Positions 33,994 to 42,860 are shown, counted from the stretch's first letter. The stretch: DNA of 64,000 bases from Tychonema sp. LEGE 06208 (GCF_015207505.1 NZ_JADEWT010000005.1:44616-108615), one strand, 5' to 3'. Notes: a model not told the origin generated them from the letters alone. A program made the numbers and translations.

Positions 33994-34079
33994 AGATCCC
34001 CCCTAGCCCCCCGGATAGTCGGGGGGGGACAGGAGTATTCTCAAAGTCCCCCGACTATCCGGGGGATTTAGGGGGATCT
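33994..34079. repeat. Large inverted repeat with C-rich arms
   Basis: Arms of ~36 bp (AGATCCCCC..., core CCCCCGGATAGTCGGGGG) pair around a loop of ~13 bases. The left-arm type recurs inside the MITE-like element at 60.8 kb. Followed at 34136-34153 by a separate hairpin GGACACCG/CGGTGTCC. Confidence 0.9.
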
Positions 34080-34164
34080 AGACTGGGGTAAAAACGAGAT
34101 TTATCAAGGCTTTCGGCTTAAGTTGACACGAAGAAGGACACCGTGCGGTGTCCCTACGGGGATC

Positions 34165-35106
34165 TTACCAATTACTAGCAAATTCAGTTAATATCCGTTC
34201 AAAGGCTTTACTAATTCCAGTTTGAAAACGTTGCCTGTGCTTCACTTTTAAAACTGGTTTAACTATTTCCACAGTCGGCTGAGAAATTTCTCTAAAATCT
34301 ACAAGTTGAAGAGATCGCAGTGTCGCCAACTGTAGTTCTTTCTTTACCATTAATTCAGGAATAGCGGCTGCCGCAGCGCCACTTTCTACCACGGCTTTTA
34401 CCATTTCGCTACTGTTCAAAACTAAAATAGCATTCAAGTCAGTAGGATTTATGCCCCAACTTTGCAAAGATTGTTCAAACATTTGCTGAGTTCCCGAACC
34501 TGGTTCTCGCATCACCCAATCAGTTGTCGCAATTTCAGTTAAACTAATTTTGACTCGCTCAAACCAAGGGTGGGATTTGCCAACCACAATCAGCAAGCGC
34601 TCGCTACCTACAATTTCTTGTTCTAGAGTAATCCCAAGCGCGGGTTTAATGTCTCCCGTCACCAAACCTAAATCAAAAATTCCTGTCGCCGTCCCCATGC
34701 AAATCTCATCTGCATTGGCGAGGGTACAATTTACAGTTATACCGGGGTACTTTTGTTTAAAATAGCAAAGTTTTTCTGGCAACCAGTAGTTGCCAATTGT
34801 CAAACTGGATCCCAAATTAAAATCTCCTCGCTGCAAGTCGTTTAATTCTCGCAATCCTCTCTCAGTCAAAGCAACTTGGTCGAGAATTTTCTGCGTTTCG
34901 ATTTGCAGCAACTTCCCAGCTTCTGTGATTTCGATGCGGCGACCGATGCGGTGAAAAAATTTTACTCCGTACTGCTCCTCTAAGTTTTGAATTGCGGCGC
35001 TGACAGCGGGTTGGGTAATGTAAAGTTCCTCCGCAGCCCGGCTGAAGTGCAGGTGTTCCGCTACAGCTAGAAAAACTCGCAGTTGGTCTAGCGTCATTCC
35101 GGCCAT
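34165..35106 (-). CDS. LysR-type transcriptional regulator
   Basis: 313 residues. N-terminal winged HTH: LRVFLAVAEHLHFSRAAEEL, then ITQPAVSAAIQNLEEQYG with the recognition helix, as in RbcR/CmpR-type cyanobacterial LysR proteins. The effector domain (from ~90) shows periplasmic-binding-protein-like repeats (LLIVVGKSHPWF, MREPGSGTQQMFEQS). It is transcribed away from the APC permease gene 384 bp to the right and so may control it. ATG at 35106, with GGAAGG-type sequence upstream; the second ATG (residue 4) is an alternative. Confidence 0.92.
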   Translation of the reverse strand: MAGMTLDQLRVFLAVAEHLHFSRAAEELYITQPAVSAAIQNLEEQYGVKFFHRIGRRIEITEAGKLLQIETQKILDQVALTERGLRELNDLQRGDFNLGSSLTIGNYWLPEKLCYFKQKYPGITVNCTLANADEICMGTATGIFDLGLVTGDIKPALGITLEQEIVGSERLLIVVGKSHPWFERVKISLTEIATTDWVMREPGSGTQQMFEQSLQSWGINPTDLNAILVLNSSEMVKAVVESGAAAAAIPELMVKKELQLATLRSLQLVDFREISQPTVEIVKPVLKVKHRQRFQTGISKAFERILTEFASNW

Positions 35107-35490
35107 TCTTCCTTCCCTCTTTAGTAAATACAGTTATTTTTTGAGACTAAAATCTATTGCCGCTAAACTTTGACCAGAACTTGTCGATCGACTCTATTGT
35201 ACAGGTTGGAATTCCCAAAAAATAACGGTTGTCAGCAGTTAATTGAATATTCCTTTTAACCTCAAGGGTTTGAGCTGTTGGCGGCCGATCGCTCCCGTAC
35301 CGCCAACAGTTCTTTTTCCGGGCCACTGCATCACTTGCACTTATTAATTCAATAAAAAACAACATTTGATTCTACCCGAAAAGGGGATTACGCTTCTAAT
35401 TAAGCTTCGAGAGCAGGGCCCGACTCTGAAGCATAACCGACAAATTTAAGCCGATCGCCAAAAGTCGATCGACAAAAAGAGAGAAGATAA
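35107..35490. promoter_or_regulatory. Divergent LysR/permease control region
   Basis: 384 bp between divergent genes; the expected place for LysR operators. I see an inverted repeat pairing GAGCTGTTGGCGGCCGATCG... with CCGCCAACAGTTC around 35271-35312, and several GATCGAC sites near 35465, but no clean T-N11-A operator that I would commit to. Confidence 0.4.
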
Positions 35491-36996
35491 ATGACCAAGA
35501 AAACGCAAAAAAATCAGAGTGCCCACGGCTTAAAGCCGGACTGCCTCTCCTTCGGTGAGGTTTTAGCTCAATCCTTTGCCGTCATTGCACCTACAACTAT
35601 ACCAGCATCTAATATAGGCTTAATTGTCGCCCTTTCGGGTAACGGGGCTTGGCTGAGTTTTCTCATCGGCTTGATCGGCCTAGTATTTGTCAGCATCAAT
35701 ATCAACCAATTTGCGAGTCGATCGGCTTCTGCTGGTTCTCTTTATTCTTACATTGTTAAAGGACTTGGCCCTACTGCCGGCGTAATTTGCGGCTGGAGTT
35801 TGGTACTCGCTTATCTATTTACTGCGATGGCCGTTTTGTGTGGTTTTGCCAACTTTACGGGTACTTTCATCGGTCATTTAGGCATCCATCCGTCACCGAT
35901 TACGCTGTTATCGATCGGGGCCGGGGTTGCTTGGTATGCAGGTTACAAAGATATCCAACTCTCTGCTATGGCGATGCTGTGGCTGGAGGGAGTTTCCATT
36001 TTAATGATTTCAGTTTTAGGAATTATCATCTGGGCGCACAAAGGTTTTGCTTTGGATATGTCCCAATTAACTTTGCAAGGCGTAACTCCGGGGAACATAG
36101 CGACGGGACTTGTATTAGTAATGTTTGCTTTCTCTGGTTTTGAAAGTGCTACATCTCTGGGCGACGAAGCGAAAAAACCTCTAAAAAATATCCCCAGAGC
36201 TGTCATGGGCAGTGCTGTCATGGCAGGGTTATTCTTCATTTTAATGACCTACATTGAGATTTTGGGTTTTAGCGGGACTGGAGTTTCAATCACTAATACT
36301 GAAGAACCTCTAACTTTTCTGGCGCAACAAGTGGGCATGGGTTGGCTGGGACAATTAGTGGCTTTCGGCGCTTTATTTAGCTTTTTTGCTTGCGTCCTCG
36401 GCAGCATCAATCCAGCGGCGAGAGTGTTTTATATGATGGCGCGCCACGGTTTGTTTCACTCTTCATTAGGTGTAGCGCATTCATCTAATAAAACTCCCCA
36501 TGTTGCAGTAACGATGTGTACATTTCTGACATTTCTTGTGCCTGCTGTGATGTCTATGTTTCACATCAAACTGTTCGATTGCATGGGTTATTTGGGGGCA
36601 ATTTGCAGCTACGGATTTTTAACGGTGTACATCTTGATTTCGATCGCGGCTCCAGTTTACCTGCACAAAATTCGTAAATTGCGCCTGCAGGATGTGGTGT
36701 GCTCGGTTGTGGCGATCGCATTTATGATGATTCCAATTGCCGGCAGCGTGGGCATTCCCGGTAGCACTATGTTCCCAGTTCCAGAAGCTCCTTACGATGC
36801 GTTTCCTTACTTGTTCTTCATGTATTTGGTTGCTACTTGCGGATGGTTTATCTTGCAGCGACTGCGCTCTCCTGAACTTGTGGGTTCGATGGAGCAAGGT
36901 ATTGACGCAATTCATTCCAAGTTCGACGAAGAAAATCCAATTTACGGCGGTGTTCGATTGAATGCAGTATCGATCGACAATCAGGGCTTTGATTAG
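35491..36996 (+). CDS. APC-superfamily amino acid/polyamine permease
   Basis: 501 residues, about 12 hydrophobic helices. N-terminal half: FGEVLAQSFAVIAPTTIPAS (20 residues) and IGLIVALSGNGAWLSFLIGL at helices 1-2 with the substrate-site region, then ASRSASAGSLYSYIVKGLGP, a typical APC segment. GFESATSLGDEAKKPLKNIP and MGSAVM follow (helix 6/7 region). Transport by cation coupling across the cytoplasmic membrane is expected; the substrate is unpredictable. Divergent from LysR, and followed by two CadD-type genes on the same strand after 90 bp. ATG at 35491. Confidence 0.9.
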   Translation: MTKKTQKNQSAHGLKPDCLSFGEVLAQSFAVIAPTTIPASNIGLIVALSGNGAWLSFLIGLIGLVFVSININQFASRSASAGSLYSYIVKGLGPTAGVICGWSLVLAYLFTAMAVLCGFANFTGTFIGHLGIHPSPITLLSIGAGVAWYAGYKDIQLSAMAMLWLEGVSILMISVLGIIIWAHKGFALDMSQLTLQGVTPGNIATGLVLVMFAFSGFESATSLGDEAKKPLKNIPRAVMGSAVMAGLFFILMTYIEILGFSGTGVSITNTEEPLTFLAQQVGMGWLGQLVAFGALFSFFACVLGSINPAARVFYMMARHGLFHSSLGVAHSSNKTPHVAVTMCTFLTFLVPAVMSMFHIKLFDCMGYLGAICSYGFLTVYILISIAAPVYLHKIRKLRLQDVVCSVVAIAFMMIPIAGSVGIPGSTMFPVPEAPYDAFPYLFFMYLVATCGWFILQRLRSPELVGSMEQGIDAIHSKFDEENPIYGGVRLNAVSIDNQGFD

Positions 36997-37086
36997 TTTA
37001 TTTTCCCAAGGTAGAAGGCCTCTGAAGCCTAGAGATGTATAAGTCAGAAGTAAACACAAAGTACATAAATTGAGGAAAGAATAGAA

Positions 37087-37791
37087 ATGAACGAATTAAT
37101 GATAGCAATTTCCACTGGTGTGACGGCTTTTACGGCTACGAACCTTGACGATATTCTGATCCTGCTGCTGTTTTTCTCGCAGGTGAATGCAGCATTCCTG
37201 CGGCGACACATTGTTGCGGGTCAGTATCTAGGCTTTACAGCACTGGTTTTTGTTAGCCTTCCGGGTTTTTTTGGCAGCTTAATCTTTCCACCAGACTGGA
37301 TTGGAATGCTGGGTTTGCTGCCAATTGCGATCGGGCTTAGCCGCTTGCTGAATCCAGAAACTGACGATTCGGAAGTTGAGTCAGAATTAGAGCAATCTGA
37401 TAACTCTTTTTTGAGAAGTTTTCTGTCTCCTCAAACTTACAGCGTAGCAGCGGTAACGGTAGCAAATGGAGGTGACAATATCGGGATATATATGCCGCTG
37501 TTTGCTAGCAATACTTTAGAAAGTCTAGCGGTGATTCTCGGCGTATTCTTCTCGCTGGTGGGCGTTTGGTGCTATGCTGCTTATCGGTTAATTCAGATGA
37601 AGGCGATCGCAGATACTCTGACTCGCTACGGAAATCAGCTTGTGCCTTTTGTCTTGATCGGATTGGGCATGGCGATTCTGGTGAAAAGCGGCACTCTGGC
37701 TAGTCCAACTTTAAGTATAATATCTTTAGTTGGTTGCGGCTTTTGTCTGATAACTATGACCAGAAGTAACGCCAGCGAACCCGAAGTTTAG
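37087..37791 (+). CDS. CadD-family cation/solute transporter, copy 1
   Basis: 234 residues, six hydrophobic helices. CadD-family hallmarks: TAFTATNLDDILILLLFFSQ (20 residues) with the N-L-D-D core, and AAVTVANGGDNIGIYMPLFA in the second half, where a matching NGGDN motif makes a two-half architecture. CadD proteins give cadmium resistance in Gram-positives; related proteins act as exporters of small solutes. 90 bp after the permease gene and 20 bp before its paralogue; RBS GAGGAAAG. Confidence 0.88.
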   Translation: MNELMIAISTGVTAFTATNLDDILILLLFFSQVNAAFLRRHIVAGQYLGFTALVFVSLPGFFGSLIFPPDWIGMLGLLPIAIGLSRLLNPETDDSEVESELEQSDNSFLRSFLSPQTYSVAAVTVANGGDNIGIYMPLFASNTLESLAVILGVFFSLVGVWCYAAYRLIQMKAIADTLTRYGNQLVPFVLIGLGMAILVKSGTLASPTLSIISLVGCGFCLITMTRSNASEPEV

Positions 37792-37811
37792 AAAAGTTTA
37801 AGGGACAGCAC

Positions 37812-38471
37812 ATGAGTTGGATTGCAGCAGCGATTATTGCCGGAATTACATCTTTTGCCGCAACCAATATCGACGATATGGTGATTTCGATGCTGTTCTT
37901 CGCCCAGGTAAATGATACTTTCCGCCCCCGGCATATCTTTGTTGGTAAGTACCTCGGATTTGCAGCACTCATCGCTGCTAGTTTGCCCGGTTTTTTTGGC
38001 GGCTTAATTGTGCCGAAAGCTTGGATTGGCTTGCTGGGTTTGGTTCCGATCGCGATCGGCATCACTCACTTAGTCAAGAGAGAAAATCAGGAAAATGATA
38101 TACAAGCGGTATCGGGTGAATTTAACCGCAAATCTAATTCACCTGTGTCAAAACTAGCAACTCTTTTCAACCCCCAAACTTTGAATGTGGCTGCTGTTAC
38201 TGTCGCCAACGGGGGAGACAACATCGGCATTTATTTGCCGCTGTTTGCTAGCAGCGATTTGCCGAGCTTGGTGGTGATTTTGGCGGTTTTCTCGGTGATG
38301 GTAGGTGTTTGGTCTTATGCCGCTTACCGGTTAACTCGCCACAGGGCGATCGCCCCTATTTTGACTCGCTATACCAAGGCTGCTGTCCCTTTTGTATTGA
38401 TTGGCTTGGGAATATTCATCCTGATTGAAAGCGGTAGTTATCGGCTGCTCCCGCCATTTCAATCTAACTAA
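37812..38471 (+). CDS. CadD-family cation/solute transporter, copy 2
   Basis: 219 residues, collinear with and roughly half identical to copy 1, including SFAATNIDDMVISMLFFAQ, LPGFFGGLIVPKAWIGLLGL and VAAVTVANGGDNIGIYLPLF. Both Asp-pair motifs (IDD, GGDN) are kept. The two genes are 20 bp apart in an obvious operon; RBS AGGGA before the ATG. They may form a heterodimeric transporter, an arrangement seen in other small multidrug or LysE-like paired families, but this is inference. Confidence 0.88.
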   Translation: MSWIAAAIIAGITSFAATNIDDMVISMLFFAQVNDTFRPRHIFVGKYLGFAALIAASLPGFFGGLIVPKAWIGLLGLVPIAIGITHLVKRENQENDIQAVSGEFNRKSNSPVSKLATLFNPQTLNVAAVTVANGGDNIGIYLPLFASSDLPSLVVILAVFSVMVGVWSYAAYRLTRHRAIAPILTRYTKAAVPFVLIGLGIFILIESGSYRLLPPFQSN

Positions 38472-39011
38472 GAATTAGCCTCGGTTCCGCTACTTACATC
38501 CCTCTCTAGGTAGATAATTTTTCCGATGTTCATAATTTACAACTCATCATTTTTACCTTACCAATTGTTTTCTTAAAATGGTGTCTAAATCACTTGCCAT
38601 ATATCACCAAATATGCTAAGTTAATAATGAACTAATTAACCGAGCTAAAAGCAGCTTCAAACTAATTTAGCCTCGAATTTTTACGAAATTTCAAGCCATT
38701 TTGTGAGCTAGCAAGTTGCCAGACTTAGGCAAGAATATACCTGTCTTTTCAATAAATTATGTAGTGGTGAATCCAACTCAGCTAAAAACTTGAGGAGGAA
38801 TCCTTAAAATATCGCCCGAACACTTTGCCACTACCCCACGCCGATAGACTTTGACAATAGGTCTAATCCTAAAAAACCAGATTTTTCGATTCTGCCAAAT
38901 TTGGTTTCTCAGGCTCACCAGTTAAAGAGAGTTCGTTTTTGCCTAAGTCTTAAGATAGCAAGCAAACAGAAAGTTGAAAAAAACCTGACAATCTAGAAAA
39001 GGACAAAAATT
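38472..39011. other. Intergenic region upstream of exported-protein gene
   Basis: 540 bp with no gene. It contains a short inverted segment AAAAACCAGATTTTTC..AATTTGGTTTCTC near 38872 and GAGGAGG at 38794, which is not next to any start codon. Promoter of the 39012 gene expected here. Confidence 0.5.
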
Positions 39012-39677
39012 GTGAAAATCTTCAAATTTGTTTTAGTGCTCTTGGTAATGACCGCCAATTTAGTATTCGTTTCCCCCTCCTGGGCGGGCGCTCCAAAAAC
39101 GCCGAAATATGCGAGCAATCCCGACTACATAGAGGTGACTCAAGCTCTAAACACTCTCAGGACAGCGAAAGATGCACCCGATACCGCCCAGACTTATACC
39201 CCTGAGCAACTTCAGCAAAAAATCGCTCAATTGGAGTTTCAAAAATACACTTTAGAAACGGGAAAACCTTGGGGTCAGTGCCGCAACGAGACAGGAAAAA
39301 CCCTGGCTGTCTACGGCCCGAAAGGCAAAAAAGCCGCTTCTTCTACTTACGATAATGCCCTTTATTTTCTAGCTGACGGCCAAACAACTGAACATAAATG
39401 GGATTGCGATGGAATTTATCTACCCAGCGATATCAAAGCAACCGATTTAAGAACTACAGATCAACCTTCAGAAGCATTGACCGGCGGTGTAGCTATTAAG
39501 ATAGTTGACGGAACTCAATTTGTAGCGACAGCTAATCCCGATACGGCGGCTGTAGAATTCAACGTTCCTACTGCTAAAGTTTTCAAGTCTGGGGATGCGA
39601 ATTGGTTTGTTCCTGACGTGACTCAGGCTTACATAGATACGCAGGTTCCCAACGCACCTACTGAGGAAAATGATTAG
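39012..39677 (+). CDS. Exported protein of unknown function
   Basis: 221 residues from a GTG start. A clear Sec signal peptide (KIFKFVLVLLVMTANLVFVS, then PSWAGA) with probable cleavage after SWA near residue 25. The mature part starts with a helical section (PDYIEVTQALNTLRTAKD, YTPEQLQQKIAQLEFQKYTL, 20 residues) and continues with a beta-rich part with CRNETGKTLAVYGPKGKK and a second Cys in HKWDCDGIYLPSD, so a disulfide is possible. I recognise no family. It precedes the DUF202 pair by 145 bp on the same strand. Confidence 0.8.
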   Translation: MKIFKFVLVLLVMTANLVFVSPSWAGAPKTPKYASNPDYIEVTQALNTLRTAKDAPDTAQTYTPEQLQQKIAQLEFQKYTLETGKPWGQCRNETGKTLAVYGPKGKKAASSTYDNALYFLADGQTTEHKWDCDGIYLPSDIKATDLRTTDQPSEALTGGVAIKIVDGTQFVATANPDTAAVEFNVPTAKVFKSGDANWFVPDVTQAYIDTQVPNAPTEEND

Positions 39678-39822
39678 TTTTGGTGAAGTTGTAGTGCGAT
39701 CAGTTGTTTAAAGCCTGTTGGAATGCAAGAACCCGCCGGGTATCTATCCCGGCGGATAATCCTCCCAGGTAAAATATATCAGTTGGCGTTCATATTTGGA
39801 GTTAATATTAAAAGGTTAATCT

Positions 39823-40245
39823 ATGCTATTAAATTGGAAATCTACGAAATTAAATACAGAAAAGATTAGGCGACCAAATCCGTCGCGGGTGCGGGATCAC
39901 TTGGCAAACGAGCGTACTTATTTAGCCTGGATGCGGACAGCAATATCGCTGATGGGTTTTGGCGTAGTTATTGTGCGTATTCGCGCCTTCCATGCCCCTC
40001 TGCTGCCAACTCCCGGCAATGGTTGGAAGTTGGGTTTGCTCTTTTCAGCAGTGGGTTTGCTGACGGTGTTATTCTCAACTAAGCACTACTTCGGTGTCCG
40101 CCACGATATCGATTACGATAGTTATGAACCTACGGATCGCTGGGTAATTCTTTTCAGCTTAGCGATCGCCATCCTAGGGACTGGGGTAATTTATTATATG
40201 TTCACCGTTCCTTCTAGCTTAGAAGGTTTGATGGCACCTGAATAA
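39823..40245 (+). CDS. DUF202 (YidH-type) membrane protein, copy 1
   Basis: 140 residues with three hydrophobic helices. Characteristic DUF202 opening: RDHLANERTYLAWMRTAISL (20 residues), MGFGVVIVR, then a second helix (GWKLGLLFSAVGLLTVLFS) and a tail helix (VILFSLAIAILGTGVIYYMF). The family has no assigned function. The next gene, 15 bp downstream, is a paralogue, and a third small membrane protein gene follows 19 bp after that, so these three form a tight operon. Confidence 0.88.
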   Translation: MLLNWKSTKLNTEKIRRPNPSRVRDHLANERTYLAWMRTAISLMGFGVVIVRIRAFHAPLLPTPGNGWKLGLLFSAVGLLTVLFSTKHYFGVRHDIDYDSYEPTDRWVILFSLAIAILGTGVIYYMFTVPSSLEGLMAPE

Positions 40246-40260
40246 TGGTGGTCGTTTAAG

Positions 40261-40707
40261 ATGAATATTAAAGAGTTCGATCGCGTGCAATTATCGTTCC
40301 AACCGATGCAAGTAGATGATGAGAAACCAAAGCAGCCCAATCTGTCGCGGGCGATCGACCGATCGGCAAACGAACGCACCTTCTTAGCATGGATGCGGGT
40401 AGCGATCGCACTCATGGGTTTTGGCGTCGTCATCGTCCGACTTCGCGTCGTCCAACTCCCCGTACAGTACCGTCACGCGATGGGGTGGAAGTTGGGTTTA
40501 ATCTTCTCTCTAGTAGGTTTGACGACAGTCTTCATCTCAACTGTGCACTACTTCACCGTTCGCCACCAAATTGACCACGATACCTACGAGCCACCAGACG
40601 GCATGGTTTTATTTTTCAGTTTCGCTGTGGGCTTATTGGGAATTGGAGTAATTTATTCGATTTTGGCAACCGCCCTGATCCCAAGTAGTTTTGTAATACC
40701 CGATTGA
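40261..40707 (+). CDS. DUF202 (YidH-type) membrane protein, copy 2
   Basis: 148 residues. Same pattern as copy 1: SANERTFLAWMRVAIALMGF, GVVIVRLRVVQLPV, GWKLGLIFSLVGLTTVFIS and a final helix with LFFSFAVGLLGIGVIYSI. It has a longer polar N-terminus (~25 residues). Gene order DUF202-DUF202-small membrane protein with 15-19 bp gaps is a clear operon. The pair may form a hetero-oligomer. Function unknown. Confidence 0.88.
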   Translation: MNIKEFDRVQLSFQPMQVDDEKPKQPNLSRAIDRSANERTFLAWMRVAIALMGFGVVIVRLRVVQLPVQYRHAMGWKLGLIFSLVGLTTVFISTVHYFTVRHQIDHDTYEPPDGMVLFFSFAVGLLGIGVIYSILATALIPSSFVIPD

Positions 40708-40726
40708 TTGTCAACAGGAGTTAACC

Positions 40727-40963
40727 ATGAACAGCGATACAGTTGCCGCGATCGCTTCCATTCTCATCTTAGCTGCTGCTATCTGGGCAGCATTCCTAGT
40801 GCTGGAGACTGTCGCGAAAATAGTCCCTAAATTGCTCGGCGTGACAGTCGCGATCGGGCTTTTGCTGGTTTACCTGCAATTTTACTGGGGGATCGATACC
40901 GCATATCTTTTGCAAACTGTCAAGCATTTGCCAGAAGCTTTCAATTTCTCGATCGCAGCCTAA
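40727..40963 (+). CDS. Small two-helix membrane protein
   Basis: 78 residues with two hydrophobic segments (VAAIASILILAAAIWAAFLV, 20 residues, and VTVAIGLLLVYLQFYWGID) and a short tail. Not recognised as a family. CAGGAG is located 7 bases before the ATG. Last gene of the DUF202 operon; it might be an accessory subunit. Confidence 0.7.
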   Translation: MNSDTVAAIASILILAAAIWAAFLVLETVAKIVPKLLGVTVAIGLLLVYLQFYWGIDTAYLLQTVKHLPEAFNFSIAA

Positions 40964-41048
40964 ACACACACCAGCCAGTATTCTCAACAACCTCTCCCGG
41001 ATAGATATTTTTGTACCGGAAACAAAGTAGATTTAGGCGATCGGCAAT

Positions 41049-41123
41049 AAACTACGGCAACTCGATTGACTTACTAGACATAACTCAGTTTGGCTGCTAA
41101 ACTACGGTAAGTCGATCGAGTTA
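41049..41123. promoter_or_regulatory. Pair of 25-bp direct repeats 50 bp apart
   Basis: AAACTACGGCAACTCGATTG (41049) and AAACTACGGTAAGTCGATCG (41099), each extending to 25 bp with TTA. The exact 50-bp offset, upstream of the gene starting at 41136, suggests two binding sites on the same DNA face, though the second lies only 13 bp before the start codon. Confidence 0.5.
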
Positions 41124-41135
41124 TGAGATATTAAC

Positions 41136-41639
41136 GTGGAAAACCCTAAAAAAGTCAGTCAAGAGTACCAGCTTGCAGGACAACTGACCCAACAGTTGCC
41201 AGCAGCTAAGGGCTTTCAGGAAGTCTGGTTGAAAAAAATCAGAGGCGGGTTACTTCTGGGAATTGGATATTTGCTATCACCGCTGTGTTGGTGGAACGAC
41301 ATATTTTTCAATCTGCCAATTGCCTACACCTTTGGGTATATCTGTAGTGGGCTTTCCCCAGATTTACTGTTTCCTTGCACAATTGTCGGCTACTGGCTTT
41401 CCAATATTGCTGGAATTCTGTTAATGCAATTCGGGGCTGTAGATGTTTTTGCAGACAAACCCAAGGAAAAAAACCTCAAAAAAGAGTTATTGACGGGTTT
41501 AGTTTCCTCAACCGCCTTCACTATTGTCGTTGTGGTATTGATTCATTTTAATGTTCTCGATACTCCCGATTTTTTTTCCAGCCAGCAGTCGGTTAAACTC
41601 AGCTCTGTTTTACCTGTGACGCTCGTAAATTCAAGGTAG
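41136..41639 (+). CDS. Small polytopic membrane protein, unknown
   Basis: 167 residues from a GTG start. Polar N-terminus (~45 residues), then three to four hydrophobic segments, with GGLLLGIGYLLSPLCWWNDI (20 residues), FNLPIAYTFGYICSGLSPDL (20 residues), GYWLSNIAGILLMQFGAVDV (20 residues) and a final helix STAFTIVVVVLIHFNVLD. It looks like a small-molecule channel or accessory membrane protein; no family recognised. Stands alone 172 bp after the DUF202 operon and ~300 bp before the TSUP gene. Confidence 0.7.
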   Translation: MENPKKVSQEYQLAGQLTQQLPAAKGFQEVWLKKIRGGLLLGIGYLLSPLCWWNDIFFNLPIAYTFGYICSGLSPDLLFPCTIVGYWLSNIAGILLMQFGAVDVFADKPKEKNLKKELLTGLVSSTAFTIVVVVLIHFNVLDTPDFFSSQQSVKLSSVLPVTLVNSR

Positions 41640-41944
41640 AAAGCAGAATCTAAACCATCAATTAATCGAGAATTTTAAATCAGTTACACAGGTAAATTTA
41701 AGATAATCAGGGAGCTTTTACACTACAATTTTTGTGGCTTTATTTATTTGCATTTCCTTAGTCTTGCCAAGGATTCTCTAGCTAACTACGCTGAAATTCT
41801 TAAGCATTGAAAAGCAAAGATTATAGTGGCAAATATTGAAATGCGAGCTATCTTTTGCCTGTGTTGCTGTGTTGCATTAGCCACCCAGATTATTTATCTA
41901 TTTGTTGTTGGCAGCGCTTAAATACATAGTTTTTGGGCATAACC
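41640..41944. other. AT-rich intergenic region before TSUP gene
   Basis: 305 bp, AT-rich, no gene, repeat or clear promoter motif that I can support. Confidence 0.5.
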
Positions 41945-42739
41945 GTGAACTACTTATTACTATCGTTTCTCAGTTTTTTCGTGGGGATTATCGTTGGTTT
42001 GACCGGAGTTGGCGGAGCGTCGCTAATCACCCCAATGTTAATTTTTGTCTTCCAAGTTCCCGCATCAATTGCTATTAGCTCTGATGTCGTAGCTGCCACA
42101 TTAATGAAAGTTGTTGGTGGCTTCAAACACTGGCAGCAAAAAACCCTCGACTTGCAAGTAGTTAAGTGGCTGGCTTTGGGGAGCGTACCCGGTTCGCTGG
42201 CGGGCGTGGGAATTTTACACTACATCAAATCCAGCGAAAATCAGAACTTAGATGGCATATTGCTGCGCTTTCTCGGAGTAGCGATCGCCCTAATTGTCGC
42301 TTTATCGCTGACCCAATTACTGCTCAAGATATTTGTCCCGAATTTGAAATTACCACAGCCGCCAGAGTGGGATTTAAATACTAATTCTGGTCGTATTTGT
42401 ACTGTGAGTGCGGCAGCAATTTTAGGATGTCTAGTGGGAATCACTAGCGTGTCTTCGGGTGCTATGTTTGCACTGTTGCTGATTGCTTTTTTCCGCCTGG
42501 ATTCTTCAAAATTGGTGGGTACGGATATTTCGCAGGCGGCAATTTTGTTGATGTTTACTTCTCTGGGACACCTCAGCCTCGGAACAGTAAACTGGAGTTT
42601 AGTTTTGCCAATTTGGTTGGGTTCGGTGCCGGGAGTTTTAGTAGGTGCTAAATTCTGCCAAATTATGCCTCAACGCCCGCTTAAGTTGGCGATTTACGGA
42701 ATGTTGGCGATGGCGAGTTGGAAGTTGTACCAAGTGTGA
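41945..42739 (+). CDS. TSUP/TauE-SafE family transporter
   Basis: 264 residues from the GTG at 41945; a TTG at 41933 would add four residues. Eight hydrophobic segments arranged as two similar halves: GLTGVGGASLITPMLIFVFQ (20 residues) in the first, and GITSVSSGAMFALLLIAFFR in the second, each with the TSUP (V/S)G(G/S)G-type loop. The family exports sulfite, sulfoacetate and other organosulfonates or imports related anions. Located next to cysteine-biosynthesis genes on its right, which supports a sulfur-related role, but the substrate is inferred. Confidence 0.85.
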   Translation: MNYLLLSFLSFFVGIIVGLTGVGGASLITPMLIFVFQVPASIAISSDVVAATLMKVVGGFKHWQQKTLDLQVVKWLALGSVPGSLAGVGILHYIKSSENQNLDGILLRFLGVAIALIVALSLTQLLLKIFVPNLKLPQPPEWDLNTNSGRICTVSAAAILGCLVGITSVSSGAMFALLLIAFFRLDSSKLVGTDISQAAILLMFTSLGHLSLGTVNWSLVLPIWLGSVPGVLVGAKFCQIMPQRPLKLAIYGMLAMASWKLYQV

Positions 42740-42786
42740 AAAATCAATCAATTTTGGATTTTATCTCAAATCCGGTAGCATCGGAG

Positions 42787-42860
42787 TTATATCAATTCCG
42801 GTTGCACTCATACATGATGTTAACAGTTAACAGTTAACAGTGAATTTACTATTCCGATGC
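42787..42860. repeat. Dispersed repeat with embedded GTTAACA heptamers, copy A
   Basis: ATATCAATTCCGGTTGCACT, then CATACATGATGTTAAC, three GTTAACA-type heptamers, then AGTGAATTTAC and ATTCCGATG. Copies at 53.6 kb and, inverted, at 62.15 kb have the same flanks but different numbers of heptamers. Confidence 0.85.
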
